The notes under the pieces: model-generated
What the model was told of the DNA's origin: nothing
Databases searched by the model: none
What the model saw: the letters and a program-made list of their open reading frames with translations, nothing else
DNA from: Acanthacorydalis orientalis
Taxonomy: Eukaryota; Arthropoda; Insecta; Megaloptera; Corydalidae
Assembly (NCBI GenBank): GCA_034766995.1
Contig: CM068322.1
Coordinates: 20,410,745 to 20,474,744, forward strand
Reading direction: 5' to 3'
DNA length: 64,000 nucleotides
Program-made: the position numbers and the translations under genes
In this document: one piece after another, positions 55,613 to 64,000 of the stretch
Position numbering within the stretch: the stretch's first letter is position 1
Layout of the letters: each line of letters starts with the position of its first letter

Positions 55613-56648
55613 TATAATCGTATATTTTAATAACCCTGAATTATTTAATTCGGTTCTAGGAAAATGTGATCTCATTAATATGTTTAATTATATATAAACG
55701 TTTGATAATATCTTATCTATATTTTACTAAATGTTATATTTACTGTACATTATAGTATAAAAAATTGTTATATATTATTATGTATTATTGTACATTATAT
55801 AAAAAATCATTGTAAAATATATACATTATATCACTTTTTTAAGTTATTATTGTTCCACAGGTCTGTTTTTAGTAAATTAAATTTTTAAATATTTTTAAAT
55901 TTATATTAAATCAATTTTTAAAAATTTCAAATCATACATAAAAATATGCTCTAGGATTAGAGATTTAGAGACTTAAATAATAAGTCATTTTTTAAAAAAA
56001 TCGTATAACAATTTTAATATTATCCATCTAATTTTAATTTTTTGAAATTGTTTGGATAGTTTTTCTAATCCCCACAATATAATTTTAATATATATTTATT
56101 AACATCTCCTTTATAAATAAATATATTTATAATTTAAAGATCAATTTTTTATGTCAGTAATGCCGTTGGTGTGATGTCCTCTAACTTGAATTTATTTTAA
56201 TCTATTTTCTGGTAATTTTATGTATGATCAAAGTAAACATTAAACTATCGAAAGCTAAGACATCGCAAGAAATTAAATCGATCACAATTAAACATTTAAT
56301 TATTAAATTTTTAATAATTCAATGTAACCAAATCGACGAGAATAATATTTATGAATATTTAATAATATTTAACTGTACGCATGTCTTTCCATGTAACTAC
56401 TAATTGATTTTTATAATTATATTCCATACTTAAATTAATAAACTTATGATTTGATTGTAAATATCCAAGTGATCGTTATAACTATTTTTATTTATAATAG
56501 TAACTGTCACAAATAATTAAAATATTTTTTATAATTTTATTAAAATACATTTTTATATATTTTTAAATATATTTTCCTCTGTAATATCAAAAATATAACA
56601 ATCTGTGTTATATTTACTATATAAAACATCAATCAAGTAATAAAAGAA

Positions 56649-56789
56649 ATGGATGCCGAGAAGTTACAAAAGTTGCAAGAAGTAAAAGATGCACGACAAG
56701 CGAAAATTGAAAGAAGACAGCTACTGAGTGCTAAGAGAAAAGAAAATAAATTATTGAAAAAGAAAGAGAAGAGAAATGAGTTGAATAGA
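56649..56789 (+). CDS. CCDC65: DRC2 copy A, exon 1
   Basis: Residues 1-47, MDAEKLQKLQEVKDARQA to KRNELNR, highly charged. The donor is AGA|gtaaga, phase 0. It shows little sequence likeness to exon 1 of copy B except for its Lys/Glu-rich character and its final Arg. Confidence 0.82.
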
Positions 56790-58056
56790 GTAAGATTTTA
56801 AAATTTTCACATAATTTTTCAGTTGCCACATGAACTATAAAATTGATTTTTTCTGAAAACTGTATTCAATATTTGATTATTAATTATTTTTGATTATTGC
56901 TTAAGCACATGTCGATGGAGATCAATACAGATTTATCCAAACTATGAATTTAATATTGTAAATGTATATACATGTATCAAAATACCAAATAATGAATTAT
57001 TATATTTTAAAAAAAGTGGTAATAATTCATCTTTTAAAATATTTTAATCACTATTTAATAATTATTTCATTCTAAAATAAGAACCTCTAGTGAAAACAGA
57101 ACAAAAATATTAATTTTTCGTCGATTATTTTAAACTACTAAAAGATTTAAAACTTGTTACAGACTTTTTACACAAAAAAAAACGTCCTTTTTAAAAAAAT
57201 TGTGATACATAGTATTATATCAACTTTTTCGTCTCATTTTTAATCAAATTTAATACAAATACATATAGCATTTATTTAAAACACTAATATGAATAAATTC
57301 GTATGTTTTAATTACATTAATTAATCTAATATTGATTCATTACATTAAATTATTTTTTTTTATGTTATAAACGAACAGGATAGATTGAAAAGAAACGTAA
57401 AACTTGCAGAAGTAAACAATTCACTGGTGGAAAAACGTTATCTTGATTTGTTATTAAAGATTCAAAACCAACGTGTTAAGGAAAATCTAAAGGTATTTAA
57501 TATAAAAATTCAAAAATTTAAATTATAAAAATCAAATTTATATACATATTAAAATAAAAATTGTCCAAGAAAAATACTTTGAATATTTTACATAATTATA
57601 AAACAGATTATTAAATTAGTTTGATTCACTATTAATAAAATAATATTAAATATTAATAATACAATAATTTACAAACTATTATTATTACTAAAATTTTAAT
57701 AAAGTATTTAATTAATAGTTGTTGAATATATCTTCATAGGAAGTACTTTCTTATAAATATTTATAATAATTTATTAAACAATTGTTTTTTAAATATCAAC
57801 TGTTGAAAAGAGTAGATATAAAAGGAATAAGAATCACGAATCGTGATTTATACAGAAAAAGTATTTCCTGATATGAAACTGACTGCTTAAACTATTTTTT
57901 AACAAAAATTTCCCTCAAGAATCCAATATTTGTAAAAGACACTACAAAATTATAAATTTCTCTGACATAATATTTCTTGTATTCATTATTTTTTTATTTA
58001 CGGACACATATATATATATATAATACATATATATATACATATATATATACATATTT

Positions 58057-58118
<62 letters not shown>

Positions 58119-60857
58119 GCAAAAGTATACTTACAGTTACAATGGCAAACATTCGAAAAAATAATAGATTGTAAAGATTTTCAAATAAGCATTTTAACAG
58201 ATAGTATAGAGCAAGCAAAAGAGAAATCATTGCAGCAATATGCAAGTCATGTGGAAAAAATAGAAATAATTCTAAGTATATTCGGATATTTTTTACATAA
58301 ATTTAAATCCATTGTTTAATCTACAAATTATACAATGTTTTTAAAAATAATTGTAGAACTACTTAAAGACTGTCTACAAGATCTCAATGATAGTCACGCA
58401 AAATATGTTGATAAACTTTTGGTTAAAAAGAAATCAATCGATTTGAAACTCTGTGAAGATTATTCTAAAGATGAATTACAACTAAAAATAATGATGTTCA
58501 GTTTAGAAAAGCGGAAACAAAAAAAAAAAACTTTTTTAGAATCAAGGTATCTAGCAAAATGTTGCGAAGAAAATAATACGGTATATTATTTTTTTATCTA
58601 CATACATTCATTTACACTTGTTTAAAAAGTATTTGTTGTACGTAACAGTAATAAAATAAAAATGAAGCATAAATTTATTGAAATATTAGACGCTTTTACT
58701 GTACTAGATGCATATTATTAGTTTGTTAAAAAAAATCGCATTCTTTTATACTAATGCGCATTTCACACACATAGTATAATATATAATTTCCAATATTAAT
58801 CTGGACATAGATAGGACAATAACGATTGAATACAATAACATAACCTTATTGTCAGAAGATTTATTTTGTTGCATAATTTTATGTTGATCGATTATAATAT
58901 TTGTATCTATTGACATGCAAAAAAAAATATATAAATATATATAAATTATATATATATATATACACATTTAGATTACCGTAGAAGTAAGTTTGTTTCATGA
59001 ATTTGAAGAACGTAAAATGGAAAATATATGGCAACAGTTCAAAACAAGTTTTGAAGAAATACGTAAAGCTTCAGAAAATAAACGTAAAATGTATAAAATT
59101 TTACAAAATAAAGAAGAATTTAATATAGAAGATAGTCTAGCTGCGATAAATAAAAATGAATTGTTAATGGTAATTGTTTTATTGTTTTTAGTTTATTTTT
59201 TATTATGATTATCTTAAAAAAGATATTACTTCTTTAGTAAAAACAGGAAACAAAATAAATATTAAAATGTATAAAATTATTACAAGAGAGTCAAGTCAGT
59301 ATTTAATTGTATTGCTAAAATAAATTTAACAAAATATTTACATTTTTATAAAAAAAACTATATTTAATTTGTTGTTTACAAAATATTAAAGAATGTTATA
59401 AAAGAGAAGTTAAATAAATTCAGATCTAATTATTATATTAGAATGAAATAAAGACACTACGTGAAGAATTTGTTCGTTTGAATCAATCCCGTGAAAAGGA
59501 TTTAGAAAGCCTTTTAAAAGAAAAACAATTTTTTAATGATATTTATATAATCGAAAAAAAGAATTTAGATAATCTTCATCATCTAGATAGAAAACAACTT
59601 GAACAGCTAGTTCGAAAAAGTAATGATACATTAGAGGTAGAAAAAACATTTTATTTCCTTTATTTTTTTATGAAATGAAATAATATAGGAAATACATTTT
59701 TCGCTCACCTAAAAACAAAAAAAAATATTTTGTATCAATAATGTTCAAAAATTGATCATTAATTATTTTTGATTGTTGCTTATGCGCATGTCGATACCAA
59801 TGCGTTGTCCTCAGATAGGGTACAGAAAAATATATAGTATGAGAAATAGTATTAGATTTTTCTGTACGTACCGTTCTGATGTGACCAATTGCAAAGAAAT
59901 GTGCATAATAACAATTAAAAATATTTACTGAACAATTATTAAAAATGTTTGATTAGATATACAATTTTATTTGTAGGATGAGTGAAAAATACATTTCTGA
60001 AATTGTCATACTGCACAAATGGTAACAATAAAATTAAGCATAAATATTACAACTTGAATGTGATATTTGTATGATTTTAAATAAGTTACTTTAATTATTT
60101 ATATATGTTATATATTTATATTTGTAGTATATTAGAAAGGTTTTTAATAAAGGAGAAAAAATATTTAAGTTAATCAGCATAAACCGAAAAATCGAAACAC
60201 AAAAAGAGAAAATCTTCTCATTTCCCGAAACCAATACCAGACCATTAACAGAAAAGAATCAGGAAAAAGTCTATTCGTCACTTAATATCAGGACGGAAGC
60301 GGAAAATGTAAGAGACTTTAATATTTAAAATATTATTCCCAATATTTTATGATTTGTCATACTTCTTTCAAAAATATAAAATAGTAATAATTCAATAGTA
60401 AACAATATATTTATACAAAAAGATGATCATTAAATTAACGATTTAAAATTCCATTAACACTAAATAAAACTTTTGAAGCTTAGTCTTCTAAATAAACAAA
60501 TTTTTATTTGCTTTTAATTTGATTTGTTTTAACTAGAAATATATTTATTTCAAACGTTTAAATTTTTCAACTAATAACTTCTTATAGAAATAAATATCAT
60601 GTATGAAATAACGTTATATATATATATATATACTATAAAAACTCGAATCTACTTAATTTACTATATTATTTTAGATAATAGATAAGCAACCCTTTGACAG
60701 GTTTATATTTCGTATTTCAAACATCGCATTAAGTAAAGAATTAATCTTAAAAGAGAAGAAAACATTAGAAATAGAAAATAAATTATTAAAAAATCGACTC
60801 GGTTTAAGATATTCTAAGGAAAAGAACAATTCTGTACTGAAAAGTCGTTTTCTCTAA
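56649..60857 (+). CDS. CCDC65: Dynein regulatory complex subunit 2 (DRC2/CCDC65), complete, eight exons
   Basis: Eight exons join in phase to a 457-residue lysine/glutamate-rich coiled-coil protein; vertebrate DRC2 is about 480. Family landmarks in order: a basic N-terminus (LLSAKRKENK...KRNELNR, 1-47); TFEKIIDCKD at 90-99; an ELLKD/coiled-coil segment (132-206); RKMENIWQQF at 220-229; a further coiled coil to 337; and IRKVFNKGEKIFKL at 339-352, with INRKIETQKEKIL after it. No membrane segment is visible. By family knowledge, DRC2 pairs with DRC1 to form the base of the nexin-dynein regulatory complex linking outer microtubule doublets of motile axonemes. In an insect this means sperm flagella and possibly chordotonal cilia. 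It starts 4.8 kb after CCAPR, on the same strand. A second DRC2-type gene follows. The start is the only ATG in frame with exon 1, at the head of the basic stretch. Confidence 0.88.
56861..56930 (+). repeat. Single-arm relic of the palindromic element
   Basis: ATTAATTATTTTTGATTATT then GCTTAAGCACATGTCGAT match the left arm of the element at 59727. It lies in intron 1 of DRC2 copy A. Confidence 0.5.
57379..57492 (+). CDS. CCDC65: DRC2 copy A, exon 2
   Basis: Residues 48-85, DRLKRNVKLAEVNNS to KENLK. It is exactly 38 codons, phase 0 to 0, the same length and phase as exon 2 of copy B. The acceptor is GAACAG; the donor is AAG|gtattt. Confidence 0.85.
58008..58116. repeat. (TA)n microsatellite next to DRC2 exon 3
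   Basis: TA arrays with a few CATA interruptions fill the end of intron 2, leaving about 20 bp before the exon 3 splice acceptor. Length changes here could affect the branch-point/polypyrimidine region. Confidence 0.93.
58137..58275 (+). CDS. CCDC65: DRC2 copy A, exon 3 (conserved FEKIIDCKD motif)
   Basis: Residues 86-131 plus one base, 139 bp, starting LQWQTFEKIIDCKDF. The motif aligns with the conserved FERVVDCKD of vertebrate DRC2. A (TA)n array ends about 20 bp before the acceptor ACTTACAG. The donor is CTAA|gtatat, phase 1. Confidence 0.9.
58357..58580 (+). CDS. CCDC65: DRC2 copy A, exon 4
   Basis: Residues 132-206, KLLKDCLQDLNDSHAKY onward, with heptad-like leucines and a lysine run (KRKQKKKTF) encoded by a ten-A homopolymer. 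The donor is ACG|gtatat. The intron before it is only 81 bp. Confidence 0.88.
58972..59169 (+). CDS. CCDC65: DRC2 copy A, exon 5
   Basis: Residues 207-272. LFHEFEERKMENIWQQF aligns with the family's LENRVEDLWRQFQ region, one of the clearest matches. The acceptor is ACATTTAG; the donor is ATG|gtaatt. Confidence 0.9.
59442..59636 (+). CDS. CCDC65: DRC2 copy A, exon 6
   Basis: Residues 273-337, NEIKTLREEFVRLNQSREKD to KSNDTLE, a predicted coiled coil. The acceptor is TATATTAG; the donor is GAG|gtagaa, phase 0. Confidence 0.88.
59727..59952. mobile_element. Palindromic MITE-like element in DRC2 intron 6
   Basis: Outer arms of about 60 bp are imperfect inverted copies: left AATTATTTTTGATTGTTGCT then TATGCGCATG; right GTGCATAATAACAATTAAAA. 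The centre has a second inverted pair, GGTACAGAAAAAT and ATTTTTCTGTACGTACC. Partial relatives lie at about 12531-12660 (same arm plus GGTACAGAAAAAC), 56861-56930 (arm only) and 5640-5900. No coding capacity. Confidence 0.7.
60128..60307 (+). CDS. CCDC65: DRC2 copy A, exon 7 (KGEKI motif)
   Basis: Residues 338-397. IRKVFNKGEKIFKL followed by INRKIETQKEKIL matches the family's [20 protein letters not shown] region closely. The acceptor is ATTTGTAG; the donor is AAT|gtaaga. Confidence 0.92.
60675..60857 (+). CDS. CCDC65: DRC2 copy A, exon 8 and stop
   Basis: Residues 398-457 and TAA. It contains a helical segment (ALSKELILKEKKTLEIENK) that corresponds to the C-terminal coiled coil with the pattern of the family's LSLQHRRAQL...NGKL region. 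The acceptor is ATTATTTTAG. Confidence 0.87.
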   Translation: MIDKQPFDRFIFRISNIALSKELILKEKKTLEIENKLLKNRLGLRYSKEKNNSVLKSRFL

Positions 60858-61007
60858 GATAATATAGAATGTTTCATCTCAAATATAGATTCACGGAATA
60901 TTCTTCAAAGATTTTTTTTAACAGATACAAGAACTATACAATTTGTTACTTTTATAGTTTGAAGAAATATGTGTAATGTTTATAAATGTGGATTATTATT
61001 TATACTT

Positions 61008-61013
61008 AATAAA
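61008..61013 (+). promoter_or_regulatory. Likely polyadenylation signal of DRC2 copy A
   Basis: AATAAA 150 bp after the DRC2 copy A stop, followed by a T-rich and GT-containing stretch (CATTTTTGTGATTATT) of the kind found downstream of cleavage sites. The MITE begins about 45 bp later. Confidence 0.5.
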
Positions 61014-61056
61014 TGTTTTACAATTTATGACCATTTTTGTGATTATTACAAATATA

Positions 61057-61256
61057 GGGTGATTAAAGTTAGGCTCCCATGCGAAAGTATAAGAAAAAAT
61101 TAAAAAAAATATCTTCCATTTAGTATTATAGTTCAATGTATTTTAGTATTTTAGTATTTGATTAAACTAAAGTACTAAATAAAAAATAACATAATTTTTC
61201 TTAACCCCTGCGTTCCCTTTTAATAGTTCCATGTAAAAACCTAAAGTCAACCATTC
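61057..61256. mobile_element. MITE-like element with TA flanks, downstream of DRC2 copy A
   Basis: Left end GGGTGATTAAAGTTAGGCTC and right end the inverse of GAATGGTTGACTTTAGGTTT, both bordered by TA. The interior shares ACTAAAGTACTAAATAAAAA and TTCTTAACCCCTGCG with the copy at 48913. About 200 bp, non-coding. Confidence 0.78.
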
Positions 61257-61427
61257 TATATTTTATTGAATTTTTCTCTAATTTAATAATTTTCGGTTTT
61301 CTTTTATCTCTACTAAAATTGTTATTTATTTATAATAAATAAATAATATAATACTTCATTTTCCTCATACAAATATTATTAAATAAATAAAATTACAACG
61401 CAGATTATTTCCAATACACTGCTTAAA

Positions 61428-61685
61428 ATGCCTAAATTAAAATATTGGGATATAGTCTTAACAGATTATCAAATAAGAAAAACATTGTTATACATGTATA
61501 TTTTTAATACTATGATTCCACTGACACTGGTTTTAGTTTTTTTAGATTATTTAAGATTCGATCTTCTATCACTATTTTCTTCACATCTTCAGATAGATTT
61601 AGATAATTTTCTATTCAATTATTTAAATCTACCTGAAGATATCGTGCGAGCGGAAACTACTAGTAGAAGATCAAAACTTAAATAA
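61428..61685 (+). CDS. Doubtful small ORF, 85 codons, possible membrane segment
   Basis: An open frame from ATG to TAA with one hydrophobic stretch (MIPLTLVLVFLDYL, about residues 29-42) and a basic C-terminus SRRSKLK; AATAAA lies 12 bp after the stop. I do not recognise the protein. Its second half overlaps an interspersed repeat also found at 40069, where the related frame is broken, so the frame may be chance or part of an unknown mobile element. It has no visible link to the DRC2 genes on either side. Confidence 0.2.
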   Translation: MPKLKYWDIVLTDYQIRKTLLYMYIFNTMIPLTLVLVFLDYLRFDLLSLFSSHLQIDLDNFLFNYLNLPEDIVRAETTSRRSKLK

Positions 61686-61695
61686 TGTAAAAGAA
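61550..61695 (+). repeat. Interspersed repeat, copy 2
   Basis: Collinear with 40069-40225 and ending in the same GAAACTACTAGTAGAAGATC-type tail. It covers the 3' half of the doubtful small ORF at 61428. Confidence 0.55.
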
Positions 61696-62303
61696 CAATA
61701 AACATCATAACAATGGAAATTATATATATATAACACAAATTTGAACATTATTACTTGTCAAACGTTTAACAACTCCTCACCATTTTTTTCAAAATCATAT
61801 ATCGAGCAACTTTTTCAATTTAATTTATGTACAAATATTCATATGTGTTTAAAAATGTTGAATATATTTTATTACGTTTCGACTATTTTTGTTTCATTTA
61901 ATATTTTCCTTCTAAGGTAGTTTAATAACGTACACAAGCAATAATTATATTAAATGGATAACAATTATCCAACTAAATTGAAATACTTTTACTAAATTTA
62001 CAGTGAAGTCTCTCAACGGTCATTTTATAAAATGTTCTCAGTATATTGGTAAAAAATGCATAAATAGAGATATTTTGTACATGAATAAAAATACTAAAAA
62101 AAATATAAAGTAGGCTTATATATTTTGATTTTTTTATTAAATAAATGTCAAATAAGTACGATATATGAATTCGATTAATATTTACACTCGAGGTTATACA
62201 AGAAATGATTTCAGTTTATGTTTGAAATATTTGTAATTCGTGAAAAATAATAATTTTTTTATTCAAAATTATACAAACTGATATGTTTATATAATTAAAC
62301 ATA

Positions 62304-62420
62304 ATGTCAGAAAAACCAGAAGCTGTTCCAGAAAAGAAATTAACAAAAGCCGAAAAGAAAGCTTTGAAGAAAGCTCAAAAATTAGCTGAGGAAGAAGAAG
62401 CTAGGAAAAACCTTTTCAGA
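62304..62420 (+). CDS. CCDC65: DRC2 copy B, exon 1
   Basis: Residues 1-39, MSEKPEAVPEKKLTKAEK to EEEEARKNLFR, very basic then acidic. The donor is AGA|gtatgt, phase 0, at the same place as in copy A. Confidence 0.82.
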
Positions 62421-63268
62421 GTATGTATATTATTTATTTTTTTTTATAATTTGGAGAAATAATATAATGCATTAATATTAATTTGTTGAAGTTTTTTTAT
62501 AAGTTTTATTAATTACTCAATTTGGCTAAATAATTTATTAACTTATTGAAATATAAACATAACTTTGTATGCAGAAATTATTTAAAACTATATTACTAAT
62601 AATCCATTTGGAATCAAAAATTAGATTTAATCGTATATAGGTCGTAAATGAAGAAATCCATAAAATGTATGTATGAAATATTAAAAAATTAATAAAAAAA
62701 CATCGAAAAAGTTCTTTAAAACATTCCTACATCCAACCAAAAATCCTTAAATTAAAAAATTCATTAAAACATTAAGTTATGTAATAGTCAAACAATTTTA
62801 CCTTTCTTATATTTTTTTCACTTTATTTTATAATTCTAACATTTTTTTTATAAGATTGAATTTTTACCTCTTAAATCACGCAAGCTTACGTTTTCTACAA
62901 CTAGTATCATTATATGTCATCTGGAAGTTGTTATCGAAACCTTAAACTATATAAAGATAGCACACGTGTAGGAACTAGTTGTAGAAGATTAAAACTGCCG
63001 TGATATAAGAGAATGAATTCTACAAGGATAAAGCACCAAATAAATAATAAATATAGACACACATAATTACAACTAATTTATTGTTTATTATTTTAATATT
63101 TATTAAAATTATTATTATCAGGATGCTTTATCAAGAAATATTGCAGTTACGAAGAAATCCGAAAAAGAAATACTGAAGGAATATCGTGCTAAGCTACTTA
63201 ATATCACACTCGGTCGATTTAAAGAAGATATATGGGTAATTCTACATGAATTCTTATACACACATATG

Positions 63269-63328
<60 letters not shown>

Positions 63329-64000
63329 GCTTAGAAGTTAATAAAAGTGAGTCACTAAATTTTATAACACTATTAAAAGTCTTATTAAACATCATTAATA
63401 CAGTTTTGTGGTAGATATTTTTTGTCATTTATTGAAACATTTAGTAACTTATAAATTCAAGGCGTTCAATTATAAAAAATAGTTAAGAGTCCATTTTATG
63501 TATTTAATTAAAATGCACTTTATTTTAATTTCAAGAAGTGTTCAAAATATTATATTTTGATTTATTAAATCTTCACGATATTAAAAAAAATATTTTTTCA
63601 GGAACAAATGTTCTCATTTGAAAAAGTCATCGATTCAAAAGATTTCACTATCAATTTATTAATGGATGAACTTGATCACGGAAATCTGCAATATATTCGT
63701 AATTTATCTGCACATATAAGTGGAATTGATAGAATTATTGGTATTCATACATTTATTTATATATTTTTAATTATAATACTATTAATTTTTATCCAGATAC
63801 AAGTCTGAAACCGTATAATATTACAGTCAATATAAAATTATAACAATTTTTTTATATTTTAATTTGTTATAATTTTATATTGACTGTAATATTATACGGT
63901 TTCAGATTTGTATCTGGATAAAAATTAATAGTATTTAATATATACACGTAATATTAATATTTTATGTATCTAACTTAAAATTTGAATTTGTTTAGGATTA
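62304..64000 (+). CDS. CCDC65: Second DRC2/CCDC65-like gene (copy B), 5' part only
   Basis: Three complete exons and the first 5 bp of a fourth give 124+ residues before the window ends. Exons 2 and 3 have exactly the same lengths (114 and 139 bp) and intron phases (0, 0, 1) as in copy A, and exon 3 carries SFEKVIDSKDF where copy A has TFEKIIDCKDF. The N-terminus (KKLTKAEKKALKKAQKLAEE) is closer to the vertebrate DRC2 start, with its LLAEEE-type stretch, than copy A's is. This is a tandem paralogue on the same strand, 1.4 kb downstream. No frameshift or stop is seen so far. Function is inferred as for copy A: a coiled-coil subunit of the axonemal nexin-dynein regulatory complex, or a specialised variant. 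Whether it is complete cannot be judged from this window. Confidence 0.82.
62889..63010 (+). repeat. Interspersed repeat, copy 3, with a 13-bp inverted repeat
   Basis: The end (GGAACTAGTTGTAGAAGATT) matches the tail of the repeat copies at 40069 and 61550. In addition TTCTACAACTAGT near 62893 is the exact inverse of ACTAGTTGTAGAA near 62974, so this copy has a foldback form. It lies in intron 1 of DRC2 copy B. Confidence 0.5.
63122..63235 (+). CDS. CCDC65: DRC2 copy B, exon 2
   Basis: Residues 40-77, DALSRNIAVTKKSEKEILK to FKEDIW, 38 codons as in copy A. The acceptor is ATTATCAG; the donor is TGG|gtaatt, with a microsatellite starting about 25 bp later. Confidence 0.82.
63262..63330. repeat. 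(TA)n(CA)n microsatellite in DRC2 copy B intron 2
   Basis: CACACATATG, then GTGTATA, then a pure TA array of about 45 bp and a short CA array. Open minus-strand frames over it are by-products. Confidence 0.95.
63602..63740 (+). CDS. CCDC65: DRC2 copy B, exon 3
   Basis: Residues 78-123 plus one base, starting EQMFSFEKVIDSKDF; 139 bp and phase 1 end, as in copy A. The acceptor is TTTTTTCAG; the donor is ATTG|gtattc. Confidence 0.87.
63775..63935. repeat. 72-bp near-perfect inverted repeat (hairpin) in DRC2 copy B intron 3
   Basis: The left arm 63775-63846 and right arm 63864-63935 are exact inverses except at one position, around a 17-nt loop. The left arm includes TTATCCAGATACAAGTCTGA; the right arm includes TCAGATTTGTATCTGGATAA. 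The mismatch is G opposite T, which in RNA is a G-U wobble, so the transcript would form a fully paired 72-bp stem. It lies between exon 3 and exon 4. No similar sequence was noticed elsewhere in the window. Confidence 0.93.
63996..64000 (+). CDS. CCDC65: DRC2 copy B, start of exon 4 (cut by window end)
   Basis: Five bases, GATTA, after the acceptor TTTGTTTAG. They continue the split codon in the phase expected from copy A, giving Gly-Leu. Confidence 0.55.

Larger units (their letters stand above)
51865..56648. other. Intergenic region CCAPR to DRC2
   Basis: Contains the presumed CCAPR 3' UTR, a hAT-like end (51899), a compound microsatellite (52418), mariner copy 7 (52630), a 28S rRNA relic (53260), a transposase tail relic (53785) and a large TA-based array (55411). 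Between 53950-55400 and 55620-56640 I see only AT-rich sequence and a short tandem duplication of a TGTACATTATA unit near 55742 and 55790. Confidence 0.7.
60858..62303. other. Intergenic region between the two DRC2 genes
   Basis: 1.4 kb. It holds a polyadenylation-type hexamer (61008), a MITE (61057), a doubtful 85-codon open frame (61428-61685) overlapping an interspersed repeat, and AT-rich unique sequence. I see no clear promoter motif for the second gene. Confidence 0.7.

Noticed and set aside
55285..55697. Long open frames reading IYIYIY, on both strands, across this and other TA arrays (also 30035, 37682, 52312-52594, 57994, 63118)
   Set aside because: They are translations of dinucleotide microsatellites and have no other content.
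57832..57848. Odd palindrome AATCACGAATCGTGATT in DRC2 intron 2
   Set aside because: Short and isolated; could be chance, with no context pointing to a binding site.
61428..61685. Treating the 85-codon ORF as a confident gene between the DRC2 copies
   Set aside because: Half of it belongs to an interspersed repeat with a broken counterpart at 40069; kept only as a low-confidence entry.
1..64000. CRISPR arrays, tRNA genes, bacterial operons, viral insertions
   Set aside because: No spaced identical repeats, no cloverleaf with the expected box sequences, no ribosome-binding-site-led gene clusters and no recognisable viral protein were seen.

Overview
The window is nuclear DNA of an animal, almost certainly an insect. 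It is extremely A+T rich, dense in (TA)n microsatellites, and its genes are split by GT-AG introns. Degenerate Tc1/mariner-type transposons and small palindromic elements are scattered through it. An AT-rich hymenopteran (bee, ant or wasp) would fit, but the order is inference.

Layout, all recognised genes on the + strand: (1) 1-9653, upstream non-coding DNA with local duplications and microsatellites. (2) 9661-51864, one large gene in nine coding exons for a 408-residue class A GPCR of the crustacean cardioactive peptide receptor / neuropeptide S receptor type. It has a 24.4-kb first coding intron and an 11-kb second one, and these hold most of the transposon debris. (3) 51865-56648, intergenic, with a hAT-like end, a mariner copy, a decayed piece of nuclear 28S rRNA, a transposase tail and large microsatellites. 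(4) 56649-60857, a complete eight-exon gene for a 457-residue coiled-coil protein, DRC2/CCDC65, a subunit of the nexin-dynein regulatory complex of motile axonemes. (5) 62304-64000, the first exons of a second, divergent DRC2-type gene whose first three exons match the first copy in intron position and phase. It runs off the window.

The neuropeptide receptor and the flagellar genes have no evident functional link and are simply neighbours. The tandem DRC2 pair would act in sperm flagella and in ciliated sensory neurons.

The most notable unexplained items are: the DRC2 tandem duplication; a 72-bp near-perfect RNA-hairpin-forming inverted repeat in intron 3 of the second DRC2 gene; at least seven copies of one mariner derivative that kept only the N-terminal DNA-binding half of its transposase; a 28S rRNA fossil; a CpG-containing, less AT-rich island in the receptor's first intron; and several inverted-repeat elements. 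No CRISPR array, tRNA gene or bacterial operon was seen. All identifications are by eye and memory of protein families; no search was run.
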